Of a stretch of DNA of 64,000 bases, positions 28,763 to 36,993 are shown in pieces (the stretch's first letter is position 1; the number at the start of each line of letters is the position of its first letter). The stretch comes from Roseiarcus sp963842835 (GTDB lineage Bacteria > Pseudomonadota > Alphaproteobacteria > Rhizobiales > Beijerinckiaceae). The DNA is taken from contig CAWJIB010000001.1 in NCBI GenBank assembly GCA_963842835.1, positions 1 through 64,000 on the forward strand. The letters are read 5' to 3'. Under the pieces are notes generated by a model. It was given only the letters and a program-made list of their open reading frames with translations. It was not told the origin of the DNA and ran no database searches. A program made the translations under genes and the position numbers.

Positions 28763-30070
28763 TCACCCCCGCGTCTGGCCGTCGCCGTGGACGCGGTACT
28801 TGAACGTGCAGAGCTGTTCGACGCCGACGGGGCCGCGCGCGTGCATGCGGCCGGTGGCGATGCCGATCTCGGCGCCGAAGCCGAATTCGCCGCCGTCGGC
28901 GAATTGCGTCGAGGCGTTGTGCAGCACGATCGCCGAGTCGACCTCCCGGAGGAACCGCTCGGCGGCTTTCGCGTCCTCGGTGACGATGCAATCGGTGTGG
29001 TGCGAGCCGTAGGCCTCGATATGCGCGATCGCCTCGTCGAGCCCGTCGACGACTTTGACCGCGATGATCGCATCGAGATATTCGGCGCCCCAGTCGGCCT
29101 CCTGCGCGGCGCTTACCGCGGGGTCGACCGCCTGCGTCGCCGCGTCGCCGCGCACCGCGCAGCCCGCCGCGATCAGCGCCTTGACGAGCGGCGCGAGCAT
29201 TTTCGGCGCGGCGCCGCGATCGACGAGCAGCGTCTCGGCGGCGCCGCAGACGCCGGTGCGGCGCATCTTGGAATTGACGACGATCTTGAGCGCCTTGTCG
29301 AGGTCGGCGGCGCGGTCGACATAGACGTGCACGACGCCTTCGAGATGGGCGAACACCGGCACGCGCGCCTCGCGCTGCACGCGCTCGACCAGGCTCTTGC
29401 CGCCGCGCGGCACGATCACGTCGAGCGCGCCGCCTAGTCCTTCGAGCATTTCCCCAACCGCCTCGCGCGCGACGGACGGCGCGCGCGAGATCGCCGCTTC
29501 GGGCAGCCCGGCCTCTTTCAATCCGGCGACCAGGCAGGCGTGGATCGCCGCCGAGGAATGGAAGCTGTCCGAGCCGCCGCGCAGCACGACGGCGTTGCCG
29601 CTCTTCAGGCAGAGCGCGCCGGCGTCGGCGGTGACGTTCGGCCGGCTCTCGTAAATGACCCCGACGACGCCGAGCGGCGTCGCCACGCGCTCGATTTTCA
29701 GGCCGTTGGGCCGCTCGAAGACGGCGAGCACGCGGCCGACCGGATCGGGCAGGGCGGCCACGTCCTCGAGACCGCGCGCGATTTGCTCGACGCGCTTAGG
29801 ATCGAGCGCCAGCCGATCGAGAAAGGCGGGGGCGAGGCCCTTGGCGCGCGCCTCGGCGAGATCGCGGGCGTTGGCGGCGAGAATTTCCCCCGAGCGCTCG
29901 CGCAAGATCCGCGCGGCCGCGGCGATCGCGTGCGTCTTGGCCTCGGCGGGCGCGTTGGCGAGCGCGCGCGCCGCGGCCCGCGCCTGCGCGCCGATCGCGC
30001 GCATCGCGGCGCGGACATCTCCGGGGGAGGCGCCCTGGGCGATTTCGCCGGGGTTGAAGGCCTTGGTCAT
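28763..30070 (-). CDS. proA: glutamate-5-semialdehyde dehydrogenase
   Basis: 435 residues. VGVIYESRPNVTADAGALCLKSGNAVVLRGG (about 130-160 in the protein, read in parts) is the nucleotide-binding region, and the catalytic Cys lies in RRTGVCGAAET near 270. It reduces gamma-glutamyl phosphate in proline synthesis. proB, which normally precedes it, is not adjacent. The next minus-strand gene ends at 30206, 136 bp upstream of its start. Confidence 0.96.
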   Translation of the reverse strand: MTKAFNPGEIAQGASPGDVRAAMRAIGAQARAAARALANAPAEAKTHAIAAAARILRERSGEILAANARDLAEARAKGLAPAFLDRLALDPKRVEQIARGLEDVAALPDPVGRVLAVFERPNGLKIERVATPLGVVGVIYESRPNVTADAGALCLKSGNAVVLRGGSDSFHSSAAIHACLVAGLKEAGLPEAAISRAPSVAREAVGEMLEGLGGALDVIVPRGGKSLVERVQREARVPVFAHLEGVVHVYVDRAADLDKALKIVVNSKMRRTGVCGAAETLLVDRGAAPKMLAPLVKALIAAGCAVRGDAATQAVDPAVSAAQEADWGAEYLDAIIAVKVVDGLDEAIAHIEAYGSHHTDCIVTEDAKAAERFLREVDSAIVLHNASTQFADGGEFGFGAEIGIATGRMHARGPVGVEQLCTFKYRVHGDGQTRG

Positions 30071-30205
30071 GAACGTCGGGGCTGCTCGATCCTGTCGCGC
30101 TTTGAGAATAGCACGATGTCGCCGTCGCTTAAACCCGGCGCTTCGAACGGGCGCGCCGCCGCGGCGCCCGTGCGCGACGAGACGAGCGACGCGCCGGACC
30201 GCGCG

Positions 30206-30673
30206 TCATTTCTCCTTCGGCTCCTTCGGCGCGCGCCCGACGAACGAGCGCAATTGCCTCGAGACGATCCCCATCAGCGGCCCGAGCAGGGCCTGACTGG
30301 CGAGATCCACGGGACTGGCGGCGATCGCCGCAAGCTGCTCGATCGCATTGTCCCGCAGTTCGAGCGCGAGATCGAGATCGCGCCCCGGCCGCACGAACGA
30401 GGCCGCGACCAACAGAATCGCCGCGATCAGAAAGTCCGCGCCGGCAACCGACGCCGCCGCCCACAGCGCTCCGATCCGCGGCTCAAGCGCGAAATAGCCG
30501 GCCGCGTCGAGCATGCCGAAGCCGAGCGCGGCGATGAGAGCCGCCAGCGCCAGCAGGGCGCCCCGTTTGGCCGCGACGGTGAGCCAGATCGTCGCGATCA
30601 GCGTGTCGGCCCGTGCGAGGGCGCGCAAGCGGCGGGTCAGCTTTTCCATGTCGAGACTTCGCCCCCTTGTCAT
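30206..30673 (-). CDS. membrane protein, phage-holin superfamily III-like
   Basis: 155 residues. Two clear membrane segments (GALLALAALIAALGFGMLDAAGYF and WAAASVAGADFLIAAILLVAASF) lie between an amphipathic basic N-terminus and a C-terminal helix ending in KEPKEK. The pattern resembles the small 'phage holin family' proteins encoded next to YqjD/ElaB-like genes in proteobacteria, which are not true holins. Its ATG (30673) overlaps the stop of the upstream gene by 4 bp (ATGA), which fixes the start and implies coupling. Confidence 0.65.
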   Translation of the reverse strand: MTRGRSLDMEKLTRRLRALARADTLIATIWLTVAAKRGALLALAALIAALGFGMLDAAGYFALEPRIGALWAAASVAGADFLIAAILLVAASFVRPGRDLDLALELRDNAIEQLAAIAASPVDLASQALLGPLMGIVSRQLRSFVGRAPKEPKEK

Positions 30674-30951
30674 CCAAACTTCGTCGCGCGCCCGATCAGC
30701 AGGCCCGCCAGGAAGGCCGCCGCCACGCCCGCTATCGGATGAACGGAGACGCTGCTTTCCGCGCTTTCGATGACGCCTTGCATCGCCGCGATCAATTCCT
30801 TGACCTGATCGATCCGCGCCCCCAGCGGGCCCGCTGCGTCTTCCGCGGCCGCCGTCGGCGCGCTGGCCGCCGGGCCTCCTCGCGTTTCCGCGCGAAGCGA
30901 CTCAATTTCCTCGCGTAGCGCGGCCAATTCCTTCGCAATCGCCGGATCCAT
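30670..30951 (-). CDS. ElaB/YqjD-like (DUF883-like) membrane-anchored protein
   Basis: 93 residues. A charged helical N-terminus (AKELAALREEIESLRAET) and a second helix (IDQVKELIAAMQGVIESAES) precede HPIAGVAAAFLAGLLIGRA, a single C-terminal membrane anchor as in DUF883/YqjD proteins, some of which tether ribosomes to the membrane in stationary phase. The low-complexity Ala/Pro linker is unremarkable. It is the first gene of a coupled pair with the holin-like protein. Assignment rests on pattern and not on strong identity. Confidence 0.6.
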   Translation of the reverse strand: MDPAIAKELAALREEIESLRAETRGGPAASAPTAAAEDAAGPLGARIDQVKELIAAMQGVIESAESSVSVHPIAGVAAAFLAGLLIGRATKFG

Positions 30952-30995
30952 GAAACCCGCCTTTCCGTTTCAATGCGACGCGCGAGCCCCGGAGG

Positions 30996-31358
30996 CTAGG
31001 CGGCCTTGCCGGTCTTCGGCGCCTCGGTCGCCGCGCCGGCGAGAAAGGCGGAATTTTCGCGCGCGATCTCCATCAGCTCGTTCATTTCGCGACTATAATC
31101 GCCGATCATGGCCTCGAAGAATTCCTTTTGCGCCGCCGCCGCCTGCTCGACGTTGTCGCAGTGCAGGAAGCGGCCGAAAAATTCAGCCTGCGCCTGCATT
31201 CTCTGGCTGGCGAAGCTCAGCAGCGCCGAGCCCGCCCGCAGGTTCGCCTCGATCATTTTCCTCGGAACCAGCATCGACTTGGCGATGCCTTCCTGAACCG
31301 CGTCGGCGTTGACGGCGATCGCGCTCGACGTCTGGCCGGGACTCTTCGTCGCGCCCAC
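30996..31358 (-). CDS. phasin family protein
   Basis: 120 residues, mostly amphipathic helix: MLVPRKMIEANLRAGSALLS, FASQRMQAQAEFFGRFLHCD, then EQAAAAQKEFFEAMIGDYSREM. This is the Phasin_2 pattern. Phasins coat polyhydroxyalkanoate granules and control their size, so the organism probably stores PHA; no phaC or phaZ lies in the window. The end is Ala/Thr-rich. It stands 44 bp upstream of the YqjD-like gene on the same strand. Confidence 0.85.
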   Translation of the reverse strand: MGATKSPGQTSSAIAVNADAVQEGIAKSMLVPRKMIEANLRAGSALLSFASQRMQAQAEFFGRFLHCDNVEQAAAAQKEFFEAMIGDYSREMNELMEIARENSAFLAGAATEAPKTGKAA

Positions 31359-31474
31359 GGATGTTCTCCCTTCGAGCTATTTTGAGCGGCGGACCCTATC
31401 GCGCTTCGGGAGATTCGACCTTGACATGCGTCAACGCAGGCGAACGCTGCGAGGCGCGGGAAGGGGCGCTGGCC

Positions 31475-32713
31475 TCACGCCTTTGCGTCGAGCCCATAGA
31501 GCGTGTGCAGCGTGCGCACCGCTAGTTCGGTGTAGGCTTCATCGATCAGCATGGAGAACTTGATCTCCGACGTGGTGATCGCGCGGATATTGACGCCCTT
31601 GTCGGCGAGCGCCTTGAAGGCGCGCGCGGCGACGCCGGAATGGCTGCGCATGCCGATGCCGATCGCGGAAATCTTGACGACGTCCGGCGCGCCGTGCAGC
31701 GCCGAATAGCCGATCGCCTCGCGCCGCTGCTCGAGGATCGCCTTGGCGCGATCGAATTCGGCGGTCGGCACGGTGAAGGTGATGTCGGTCGTCGTGGTGT
31801 CGTCGGAGACGACCTGGATGATCATGTCGACGTTGACGCCCGCCTCGGCGAGGGGAACGAAAATCGCCGCTGCGACGCCAGGCTTGTCCGCCACGTTGCG
31901 CAAGGTGATCTGCGCTTCGTCGCGCGAAAAGGCGATGCCGGTCACCACCTGCTGTTCCACGATATCCTCCTCGTCGCAAATCAACGTGCCCAGTTTCGGA
32001 TCGGCGGGATCGTCGAAGGACGACCGTACATAAAGCTTCACTTTGTGCACCATCGCGACTTCGACTGAGCGCACCTGCAAGACCTTGGCGCCGAGCGAGG
32101 CCATTTCGAGCATTTCCTCGAACGACACTTTATCGAGGCGACGCGCCTTAGGCACCACGCGCGGGTCGGTAGTGTAGACGCCGTCGACGTCAGTGTAGAT
32201 GTCGCAGCGGTCAGCGTGGAGCGCCGCGGCCAGCGCCACCGCCGAGGTGTCGGAGCCGCCGCGCCCGAGCGTCGTCACCCGGCCGCTCGGCGCATGAATC
32301 CCTTGAAAGCCCGCAACGACCGCGATCTGCCGGTCGGCGAAGCCTTTGACGATATTCGTCGCCTCGATGCCGGCGATGCGCGCCGCGCCGTGCGCGTCGT
32401 CGGTGGTGAGCGGGATTTGCCAGCCTTGCCACGACCGCGCGTTGAGCCCCATGTCCTTGAGCACGATCGCCAGCAGGCCCGCGGTGACGAGCTCGCCCGA
32501 GGCGACGACCGCGTCATATTCGGCGGCGTCGTAGATCGGCGCCGCCTCGCGGCACCACGCGACGAGCTCGTTGGTCTTGCCCGACATGGCGGAGACGACG
32601 ACTGCGACCTCGTGCCCGGCCTCGACCTCCCGTTTGACATGGCGCGCGACGTTGCGAATGCGTTCGACATTGGCGACGGACGTGCCGCCAAACTTCATCA
32701 CCAGACGCGACAT
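31475..32713 (-). CDS. lysC: aspartate kinase
   Basis: 412 residues from the ATG at 32713, where MSRLVMKFGGTSV, the family start, begins; the frame is open for 30 more codons without homology. The kinase domain has VVVSAMSGKTNEL and FQGIHAPSGRVTTLGRGGSD; two ACT domains follow from about 265 (TGIAFSRDEAQITLRNVADKPG) for feedback by lysine or threonine. It opens the aspartate family pathway. It is divergent from ubiG, a pairing conserved in Hyphomicrobiales. Confidence 0.96.
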   Translation of the reverse strand: MSRLVMKFGGTSVANVERIRNVARHVKREVEAGHEVAVVVSAMSGKTNELVAWCREAAPIYDAAEYDAVVASGELVTAGLLAIVLKDMGLNARSWQGWQIPLTTDDAHGAARIAGIEATNIVKGFADRQIAVVAGFQGIHAPSGRVTTLGRGGSDTSAVALAAALHADRCDIYTDVDGVYTTDPRVVPKARRLDKVSFEEMLEMASLGAKVLQVRSVEVAMVHKVKLYVRSSFDDPADPKLGTLICDEEDIVEQQVVTGIAFSRDEAQITLRNVADKPGVAAAIFVPLAEAGVNVDMIIQVVSDDTTTTDITFTVPTAEFDRAKAILEQRREAIGYSALHGAPDVVKISAIGIGMRSHSGVAARAFKALADKGVNIRAITTSEIKFSMLIDEAYTELAVRTLHTLYGLDAKA

Positions 32714-32850
32714 GAGAATTCCGCTTGCGGAAGGATGGGACGGCTCGCGCCGCCGTTGAGGCGCGCGTATAAAGGGGCTTCCGGGGGCGGTCAACGCCTC
32801 CAAAGGGCGCGCGCCCTTCGTAGGGTCGACGTGTTGGAAGGATGTTTCTC

Positions 32851-33594
32851 ATGGCCGCCGCAAACGCCGCGCCGAGCGTGATCTCTGGGGAAGTCGCGCG
32901 CTTCGACGCGCTTGGGCAGGACTGGTGGGATCCGGCGGGGCCGATGGCGCCGCTGCACCGGATCAATCCGACCCGCATCGAATGGCTGCGCGACACGATC
33001 GCCGCGCATTTCCGCCATTCCGGCGGCGGGCCCCCGCTCGCCGGCCTGACGCTGCTCGACATCGGCTGCGGCGCGGGGCTGCTGTCGGAGCCGCTTGCGC
33101 GCCTGGGCGCCGATGTCACCGGCCTCGATCCCGCGCCGACCTCGATCGCGATCGCGCGCGCCCACGCCGAGGCGACGGGCGCCAAGCCGACCTATCGCGC
33201 GGGCACGGTGGAAGACCTCGTACGCGAAGGCGCGCGCTTCGACGTCGTGCTGGCGATGGAAGTCGTCGAGCACGTCGCCGACGTCCCCGCCTTCGTCGGC
33301 GCCGCCGCCTCGCTGATCAAGCCCGGCGGCCTCTTCGCCCTTTCGACGCTCAACCGGACTTTCAAGAGCTTCGCGCTGGCGGTCGTCGGCGCCGAATATG
33401 TTCTGCGCTGGCTTGCGCCCGGCACGCACCACTGGGAGCAATTCGTGACGCCGGACGAGCTGGCCGCCGCTTTGCGCGCGGCGGGGCTCAATGTGACGCA
33501 AAGGCGGGGGATGAGCTACGATCCGCTGCGCGGGGAATGGCGGCTGTCGCGCGATTTGGGGGTGAACTATTTCATGGCGGCGAGGCGGGGGTAG
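32851..33594 (+). CDS. ubiG: ubiquinone biosynthesis O-methyltransferase
   Basis: 247 residues from the ATG at 32851, which has GGAAGG 9 bases before; an ATG at 32842 falls on top of that site. FDALGQDWWDPAGPMAPLHRI (first residues, in parts) and LLDIGCGAGLLSEPLARLGA with GLDPA form the UbiG SAM-binding signature. The end YDPLRGEWRLSRDLGVNYF is equally typical. It methylates two hydroxyl groups of ubiquinone precursors at the membrane. A membrane-associated cytoplasmic location is the family norm. Confidence 0.95.
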   Translation: MAAANAAPSVISGEVARFDALGQDWWDPAGPMAPLHRINPTRIEWLRDTIAAHFRHSGGGPPLAGLTLLDIGCGAGLLSEPLARLGADVTGLDPAPTSIAIARAHAEATGAKPTYRAGTVEDLVREGARFDVVLAMEVVEHVADVPAFVGAAASLIKPGGLFALSTLNRTFKSFALAVVGAEYVLRWLAPGTHHWEQFVTPDELAAALRAAGLNVTQRRGMSYDPLRGEWRLSRDLGVNYFMAARRG

Positions 33595-33669
33595 GGGGAG
33601 GCCTCCGGTTTGATAGACAACAACCATATCAGTCACTTCAATTCGGTCGTATATGAGAAGGTTGGGCTG

Positions 33670-34713
33670 ATGATTGAATCTGATTCTTCATCAGGGAGTT
33701 CTGTTTCTGAGCATAAATTGCCGCCATGGACGGACAATGTTGCTCCCATCCATAAACACCCCGAATTGCATCACTACACAACGCGCGGCGGTCTCGAAGG
33801 AATTTGGACAACAAATACATTGTGGGCCACGCATTTCTCAACTTTGTCTGACTCTTCAGAGGTAAAGTTACTGAAATATCCGCTCATAGGCGCATTGGAA
33901 CCACCTATTAGACGATATTTAATCGATAAGCAGCGAAATAGCCTTCGCACGCGGCGGTTGATCGAAAAGCAAGGAGGTGTAAGTAAGGTTACGAAAGGTC
34001 TCGCTCGTGATTTCGTCGAAGCACATGTAGCAACTGCATTCACTGGTGGCAATGTGAGCGCGCTCGCAGAACCATTCATATGCTCGTTTTGTAGTTACGC
34101 CAATGACAATGAATACGAAAAGACAAATGGCTTATTGAGCCAATGGCGAGGGTATGGCGGCCACGGCCGCTTCGCGATCGTATTCGACACACGACAACTT
34201 GATAGCCATCTCGCTCGCGAATGGCGTGCGCACTTTTGGGTCAAACTTGAATTGGCCGAAGTTGTTTACCTGGAAGGCCCCGAAACCCTGGAGAGAGCGT
34301 TCCCAGACCTGATAGATGGCGCGGTTGCGATGATTTCGGACATGATTGATGGAAGCAAGAGCCCGCGTGAAAAATTCATCGAACCATTCTTCCAGGCGGC
34401 GACGCTTTTGAAGCATCGCGGATTTCGGGAAGAGCGCGAGGTCCGTATTGTAGCTATCCCGCAGTCAAGGCGGGCATTAGCGGATCGCGGCCATGAAGAC
34501 AGACTAATTGGTTGGCCACCTGTTAAGCAAGTGCACGCACCGGGAGGTTCGAAGAAGCATGTCGACTTGTTTGAGGCGCTCTGCACCGACCTGCCTATCA
34601 AGCGCATCATCGTTGGTCCGGGTGCGAACCAGAAAGAAGACATCGAATTTGCGCGATCGGTTGTTTCGGGGCGCGTGCCAATTGATGTCTCTGAGACGCC
34701 ATTTATCGGGTGA
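33670..34713 (+). CDS. DUF2971 domain protein, probably acquired
   Basis: 347 residues from the ATG at 33670, which has GAGAAGG 8 bases before; a TTG at 33610 is in frame but has no such site. HHYTTRGGLEGIWTTNTLWA, then FSTLSDSSEVK, then FICSFCSYANDNEYEKTNGL, SQWRGYGGHGRFAIVFDTR and FREEREVRIVAIPQ trace the DUF2971 pattern. The function is unknown. The gene is much richer in A and T and uses codons (ata, tta, aga) that its neighbours avoid, which indicates transfer. It starts 75 bp after ubiG and is followed by palindromic repeats and a toxin-antitoxin pair. Confidence 0.82.
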   Translation: MIESDSSSGSSVSEHKLPPWTDNVAPIHKHPELHHYTTRGGLEGIWTTNTLWATHFSTLSDSSEVKLLKYPLIGALEPPIRRYLIDKQRNSLRTRRLIEKQGGVSKVTKGLARDFVEAHVATAFTGGNVSALAEPFICSFCSYANDNEYEKTNGLLSQWRGYGGHGRFAIVFDTRQLDSHLAREWRAHFWVKLELAEVVYLEGPETLERAFPDLIDGAVAMISDMIDGSKSPREKFIEPFFQAATLLKHRGFREEREVRIVAIPQSRRALADRGHEDRLIGWPPVKQVHAPGGSKKHVDLFEALCTDLPIKRIIVGPGANQKEDIEFARSVVSGRVPIDVSETPFIG

Positions 34714-34812
34714 TGCGCAAGGGTATATCCTATGATTGCTTCTTAGTTGTGAAATTTCCGACGGCTTCCGTTAACAGCCCTGAGGCGAGGCCCGTTCTCA
34801 CATCGTCAGAAA

Positions 34813-34955
34813 GCGCCGTCGACCTCATGGAAGCCGTCTTTTCCGAAGCCTTTCCCCTGTCAAGGATCGAAGACCGCCTTCGGCGGCGCGCTGAAAGCGC
34901 GTCCTTGACAGGGGAAAGGCTTCGGAAGTTTTGCTCTCCATGAGGTCGACGGCGC
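34813..34955. repeat. inverted repeat with 54-bp arms and nested hairpins
   Basis: The left arm (34813-34866) and right arm (34902-34955) are reverse complements apart from a block of about ten bases in the middle. Outer parts pair as GCGCCGTCGACCTCATGG, inner parts as CCGAAGCCTTTCCCCTGTCAA. The 35-bp loop holds two more hairpins (CGCC-TTC-GGCG and CGCGCT-GAA-AGCGCG). The transcript could fold into one long stem. No protein is encoded; it is too symmetrical to be a plain terminator and may be a miniature mobile element. Confidence 0.85.
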
Positions 34956-35010
34956 GGTGGGTCGGCGGGGAGGCGCCGCGTCTTGCGCCAACGTTCGGAG
35001 TTCACCACTC

Positions 35011-35120
35011 GTCATGACCGGGCTTGTCCCGGTCATCCACGCGGTTCGGCCTCCGCAGACCCTGGGATAGGCGTGCGGCGACCGGACGGCGTGGATGGCC
35101 CGGACAAGCCCGGTCATGAC
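35011..35120. repeat. inverted repeat, REP-like intergenic element
   Basis: Arms of 31 bp at 35011-35041 and 35090-35120 are reverse complements with two mismatches (core GTCATGACCGGGCTTGTCC). The type of sequence is familiar from intergenic regions of many Hyphomicrobiales genomes. It sits 28 bp from the end of the toxin gene and could end its transcription on the minus strand. Confidence 0.8.
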
Positions 35121-35148
35121 GGGGGTGGGGAGGTACGGCTCAGCCCTC

Positions 35149-35556
35149 TCAGCCCCGCGCCCGCGCCTGCTCCGCGTCCGTCAGCCAAAAGCCCTCGTCT
35201 TTGTGCAGCAGCGACGCGCCCTGGGCCTTGGCGGCGGCGTAGGCGAAGCAGTCGCCCAGGTTGAGGCGCGCGGGATGGCGGCCTTTGCCGAATTGGTCGT
35301 AGGCGTCGAGCGCGAATTCGAGGTCCGCTTCGCCCAAGGCGACGATTCTCACCTTGGCGACGGCGAGGAATTCCGCAACCTTGCGCCGCGCCTCGGGGAT
35401 CGACAGCGCGTATTCCTTGGCGAGGCCCGCCACGCTCTCCCAGACGGCGATCGGCGAAGTCAGACGGACAGGCGCGGCGGCGAGGGCATCGGCGAAGGCG
35501 TCGCCCTCCTTTTCGTCGCCGAGCATGGCGATGATCGCCGAGGCGTCGAGGAACAT
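35149..35556 (-). CDS. vapC: VapC-type PIN-domain toxin
   Basis: 135 residues. The PIN domain starts MFLDASAIIAML, giving the first metal-binding Asp4; Glu near 40 (IAVWESVAGLA) and the two Asp in LNLGDCFAYAAAK near 100 and HKDEGF near 117 complete the acidic site. VapC proteins cleave tRNA or rRNA and are held inactive by VapB. Its ATG overlaps the last base of the antitoxin stop (TGATG), so the pair is translationally coupled. It could in principle be a nuclease with another target. Confidence 0.9.
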   Translation of the reverse strand: MFLDASAIIAMLGDEKEGDAFADALAAAPVRLTSPIAVWESVAGLAKEYALSIPEARRKVAEFLAVAKVRIVALGEADLEFALDAYDQFGKGRHPARLNLGDCFAYAAAKAQGASLLHKDEGFWLTDAEQARARG

Positions 35557-35795
35557 CAGAGATCGCCGCTGAGGTCGTCGAAGAACGCCTTGTCGGCGCG
35601 CTCGCCAGTGCGTCGGCGCGCGAGAATGGCGCGCCGGATCGCGGCGACGCGCTCGCGCAAAGGCTGCTCTTCGTCGAGGCGGCTGAGCTCGGCGCCGACC
35701 GCCAGTCGGACCGCCTCGGTCAGGCCGACGCCTTTCTTCTTGGCCAGCGCGCGGACCAGCTTGTCGGTCGCCGCGTCGCGAATGCTGAGGGTCAT
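35556..35795 (-). CDS. vapB: VapB-type antitoxin
   Basis: 79 residues from the ATG at 35795. MTLSIRDAATDKLVRALAKK is a ribbon-helix-helix-like start as in PSK/VapB-type antitoxins ('type II TA system VapB family antitoxin'), followed by LTEAVRLAVGAELSRL and an acidic toxin-binding tail (ADKAFFDDLSGDL). It would bind its own promoter and neutralise the PIN toxin encoded next. A longer frame from 35864 has no such homology. Confidence 0.88.
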   Translation of the reverse strand: MTLSIRDAATDKLVRALAKKKGVGLTEAVRLAVGAELSRLDEEQPLRERVAAIRRAILARRRTGERADKAFFDDLSGDL

Positions 35796-35832
35796 GAACG
35801 GCGCCTTGCGAAGGGGCAATGATCTATCCGTA

Positions 35833-35854
35833 ATGACGATAGCATCATGACGAT
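35833..35854. promoter_or_regulatory. candidate VapB operator
   Basis: ATGACGAT occurs twice (35833-35840 and 35847-35854), 14 bp apart, 38-59 bp upstream of the antitoxin ATG. Ribbon-helix-helix antitoxins commonly bind short direct repeats at such positions and repress their operon. The surrounding 30 bp is more AT-rich than its flanks. Binding is inferred. Confidence 0.4.
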
Positions 35855-35924
35855 CATACAGCAAGCCGCGATGCCAAAGCAGGGATTGGGCGGCGGTGGG
35901 ACGGCGGGGCCGCGCCCGCCCGGC

Positions 35925-36572
35925 TCAGTTCGCCGGGCAGTCCTTCAGCGCGCGGTCGATCGCCTGGCTGAAGCCGGCGAGCGAATAGGTGTCGACGGTG
36001 ACGTTGCCCTTCTTGGAGGCGGCCTTGATCTGCAGCTTGGCGCCCTTGCGCATTTCCTGGATCAGCTCGCTCTCCTTGGCGGCGTTCTTGACCCAGAGAT
36101 TGGCGCCCTTGGGCAGAAGGTCGAACGTCTGGTCGCCGATGACGGCGGTCGGGGCGACGGTTTCAGGCTCCTTCTTCTTGTCCTTCTTTTTGTCCTTCTC
36201 TTTGGCGTCTTTCGCCTCGGCGGCGGGCGCCGCGCCCCCCACCTCGAAGCCCATGATGAAGGAGACTTCGTTGCGCACGCCTTCCCCCGGCCGCTCGGAA
36301 ATGAAGGCGTAGGCGGGATCGCGTTTGAGGTCGGCGGGCGCCCGCTCCTTGGGCTGGGCGAGCGTATAGCAGATGCGGTTCTTGCCGCTCTGGCTCTGGA
36401 AAACGCTCCAGTCGCCATAGGTTCCCACCAGCGCCGGCTTGGCGGCGGGCGGCGCGGCGTTCTTGTCCGCAGGCTTCGTCGTCGTCGCGCCAGCGCCGGA
36501 AACGGCGAGCGCGAGGCAAACGCCGAGCGCGGCGACCAGGGGGCGAACGGCATGGGGCGCGGCAAGCAGCAT
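35925..36572 (-). CDS. invasion-associated locus B (IalB) family protein
   Basis: 215 residues. A signal peptide (VRPLVAALGVCLALAVSGAGA) precedes a domain with YGDWSVFQSQSGKNRICYTL and FEVGGAAPAAE, as in IalB proteins; VIGDQTFDLLPKGANLWVKN and GNVTVDTYSLAGFSQAID complete the fold. A lysine-rich insert (KEKDKKKDKKKE, about 120-131) is unusual. IalB is an outer-membrane or periplasmic protein first described in Bartonella, but homologues occur throughout free-living Hyphomicrobiales and do not by themselves imply virulence. Confidence 0.85.
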   Translation of the reverse strand: MLLAAPHAVRPLVAALGVCLALAVSGAGATTTKPADKNAAPPAAKPALVGTYGDWSVFQSQSGKNRICYTLAQPKERAPADLKRDPAYAFISERPGEGVRNEVSFIMGFEVGGAAPAAEAKDAKEKDKKKDKKKEPETVAPTAVIGDQTFDLLPKGANLWVKNAAKESELIQEMRKGAKLQIKAASKKGNVTVDTYSLAGFSQAIDRALKDCPAN

Positions 36573-36993
36573 GGCGTGATTTCCTTCGTCGATCCCGACA
36601 GGCGCCGGCGATCCTTTTGTCTCGGGCGGTCTTTGGACCGCGATCCAGGCGAAAATCCGACGCGACGGCTTCCCGTTCCGCCTGGCTGTGTAACCCTGCC
36701 AACGGTTAATGAAAAATGAGTAAAATTCGGGAGCGCCGCCAAAAGCTTCGATGCGCGAGGGCGTTAGAGCCGGCGGCGCCGTCGAGGCGGCCGAATCGCT
36801 CAGGCGCCGCCTATTTTCACGCTAAATGAACCCTTAAGGCGTATCAGGATGTCTTTAGCAAGTTTGTCGCCGGAGGCGCGCTTTCGGCGCGGCGCGGCAA
36901 GTTGGCGCAGACCGAGGGCTTGCGTTTCCTGTTGCAGCGCACAATATCCCAGCGGGGTCGAGACGCCGGGCGAGTTGATTCGAAGGTGAGATT
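36573..36993. other. intergenic region, likely divergent promoters
   Basis: 420 bp between the starts of the ialB-like and GNAT genes, which point away from each other. No gene or repeat was recognised. The segment near 36690-36730 (CGGTTAATGAAAAATGAG) is AT-rich compared with its surroundings and may include promoter elements, but no consensus is convincing. Confidence 0.4.

Noticed and set aside
30206..30673. A phage lysis holin
   Set aside because: Coupling to a YqjD-like gene and absence of any phage gene nearby fit the cellular holin-like membrane family better.
34710..34943. A 77-codon plus-strand frame after the DUF2971 gene
   Set aside because: Most of it lies inside the inverted repeat, whose symmetry explains the open frame; no ribosome-binding site or homology is visible.
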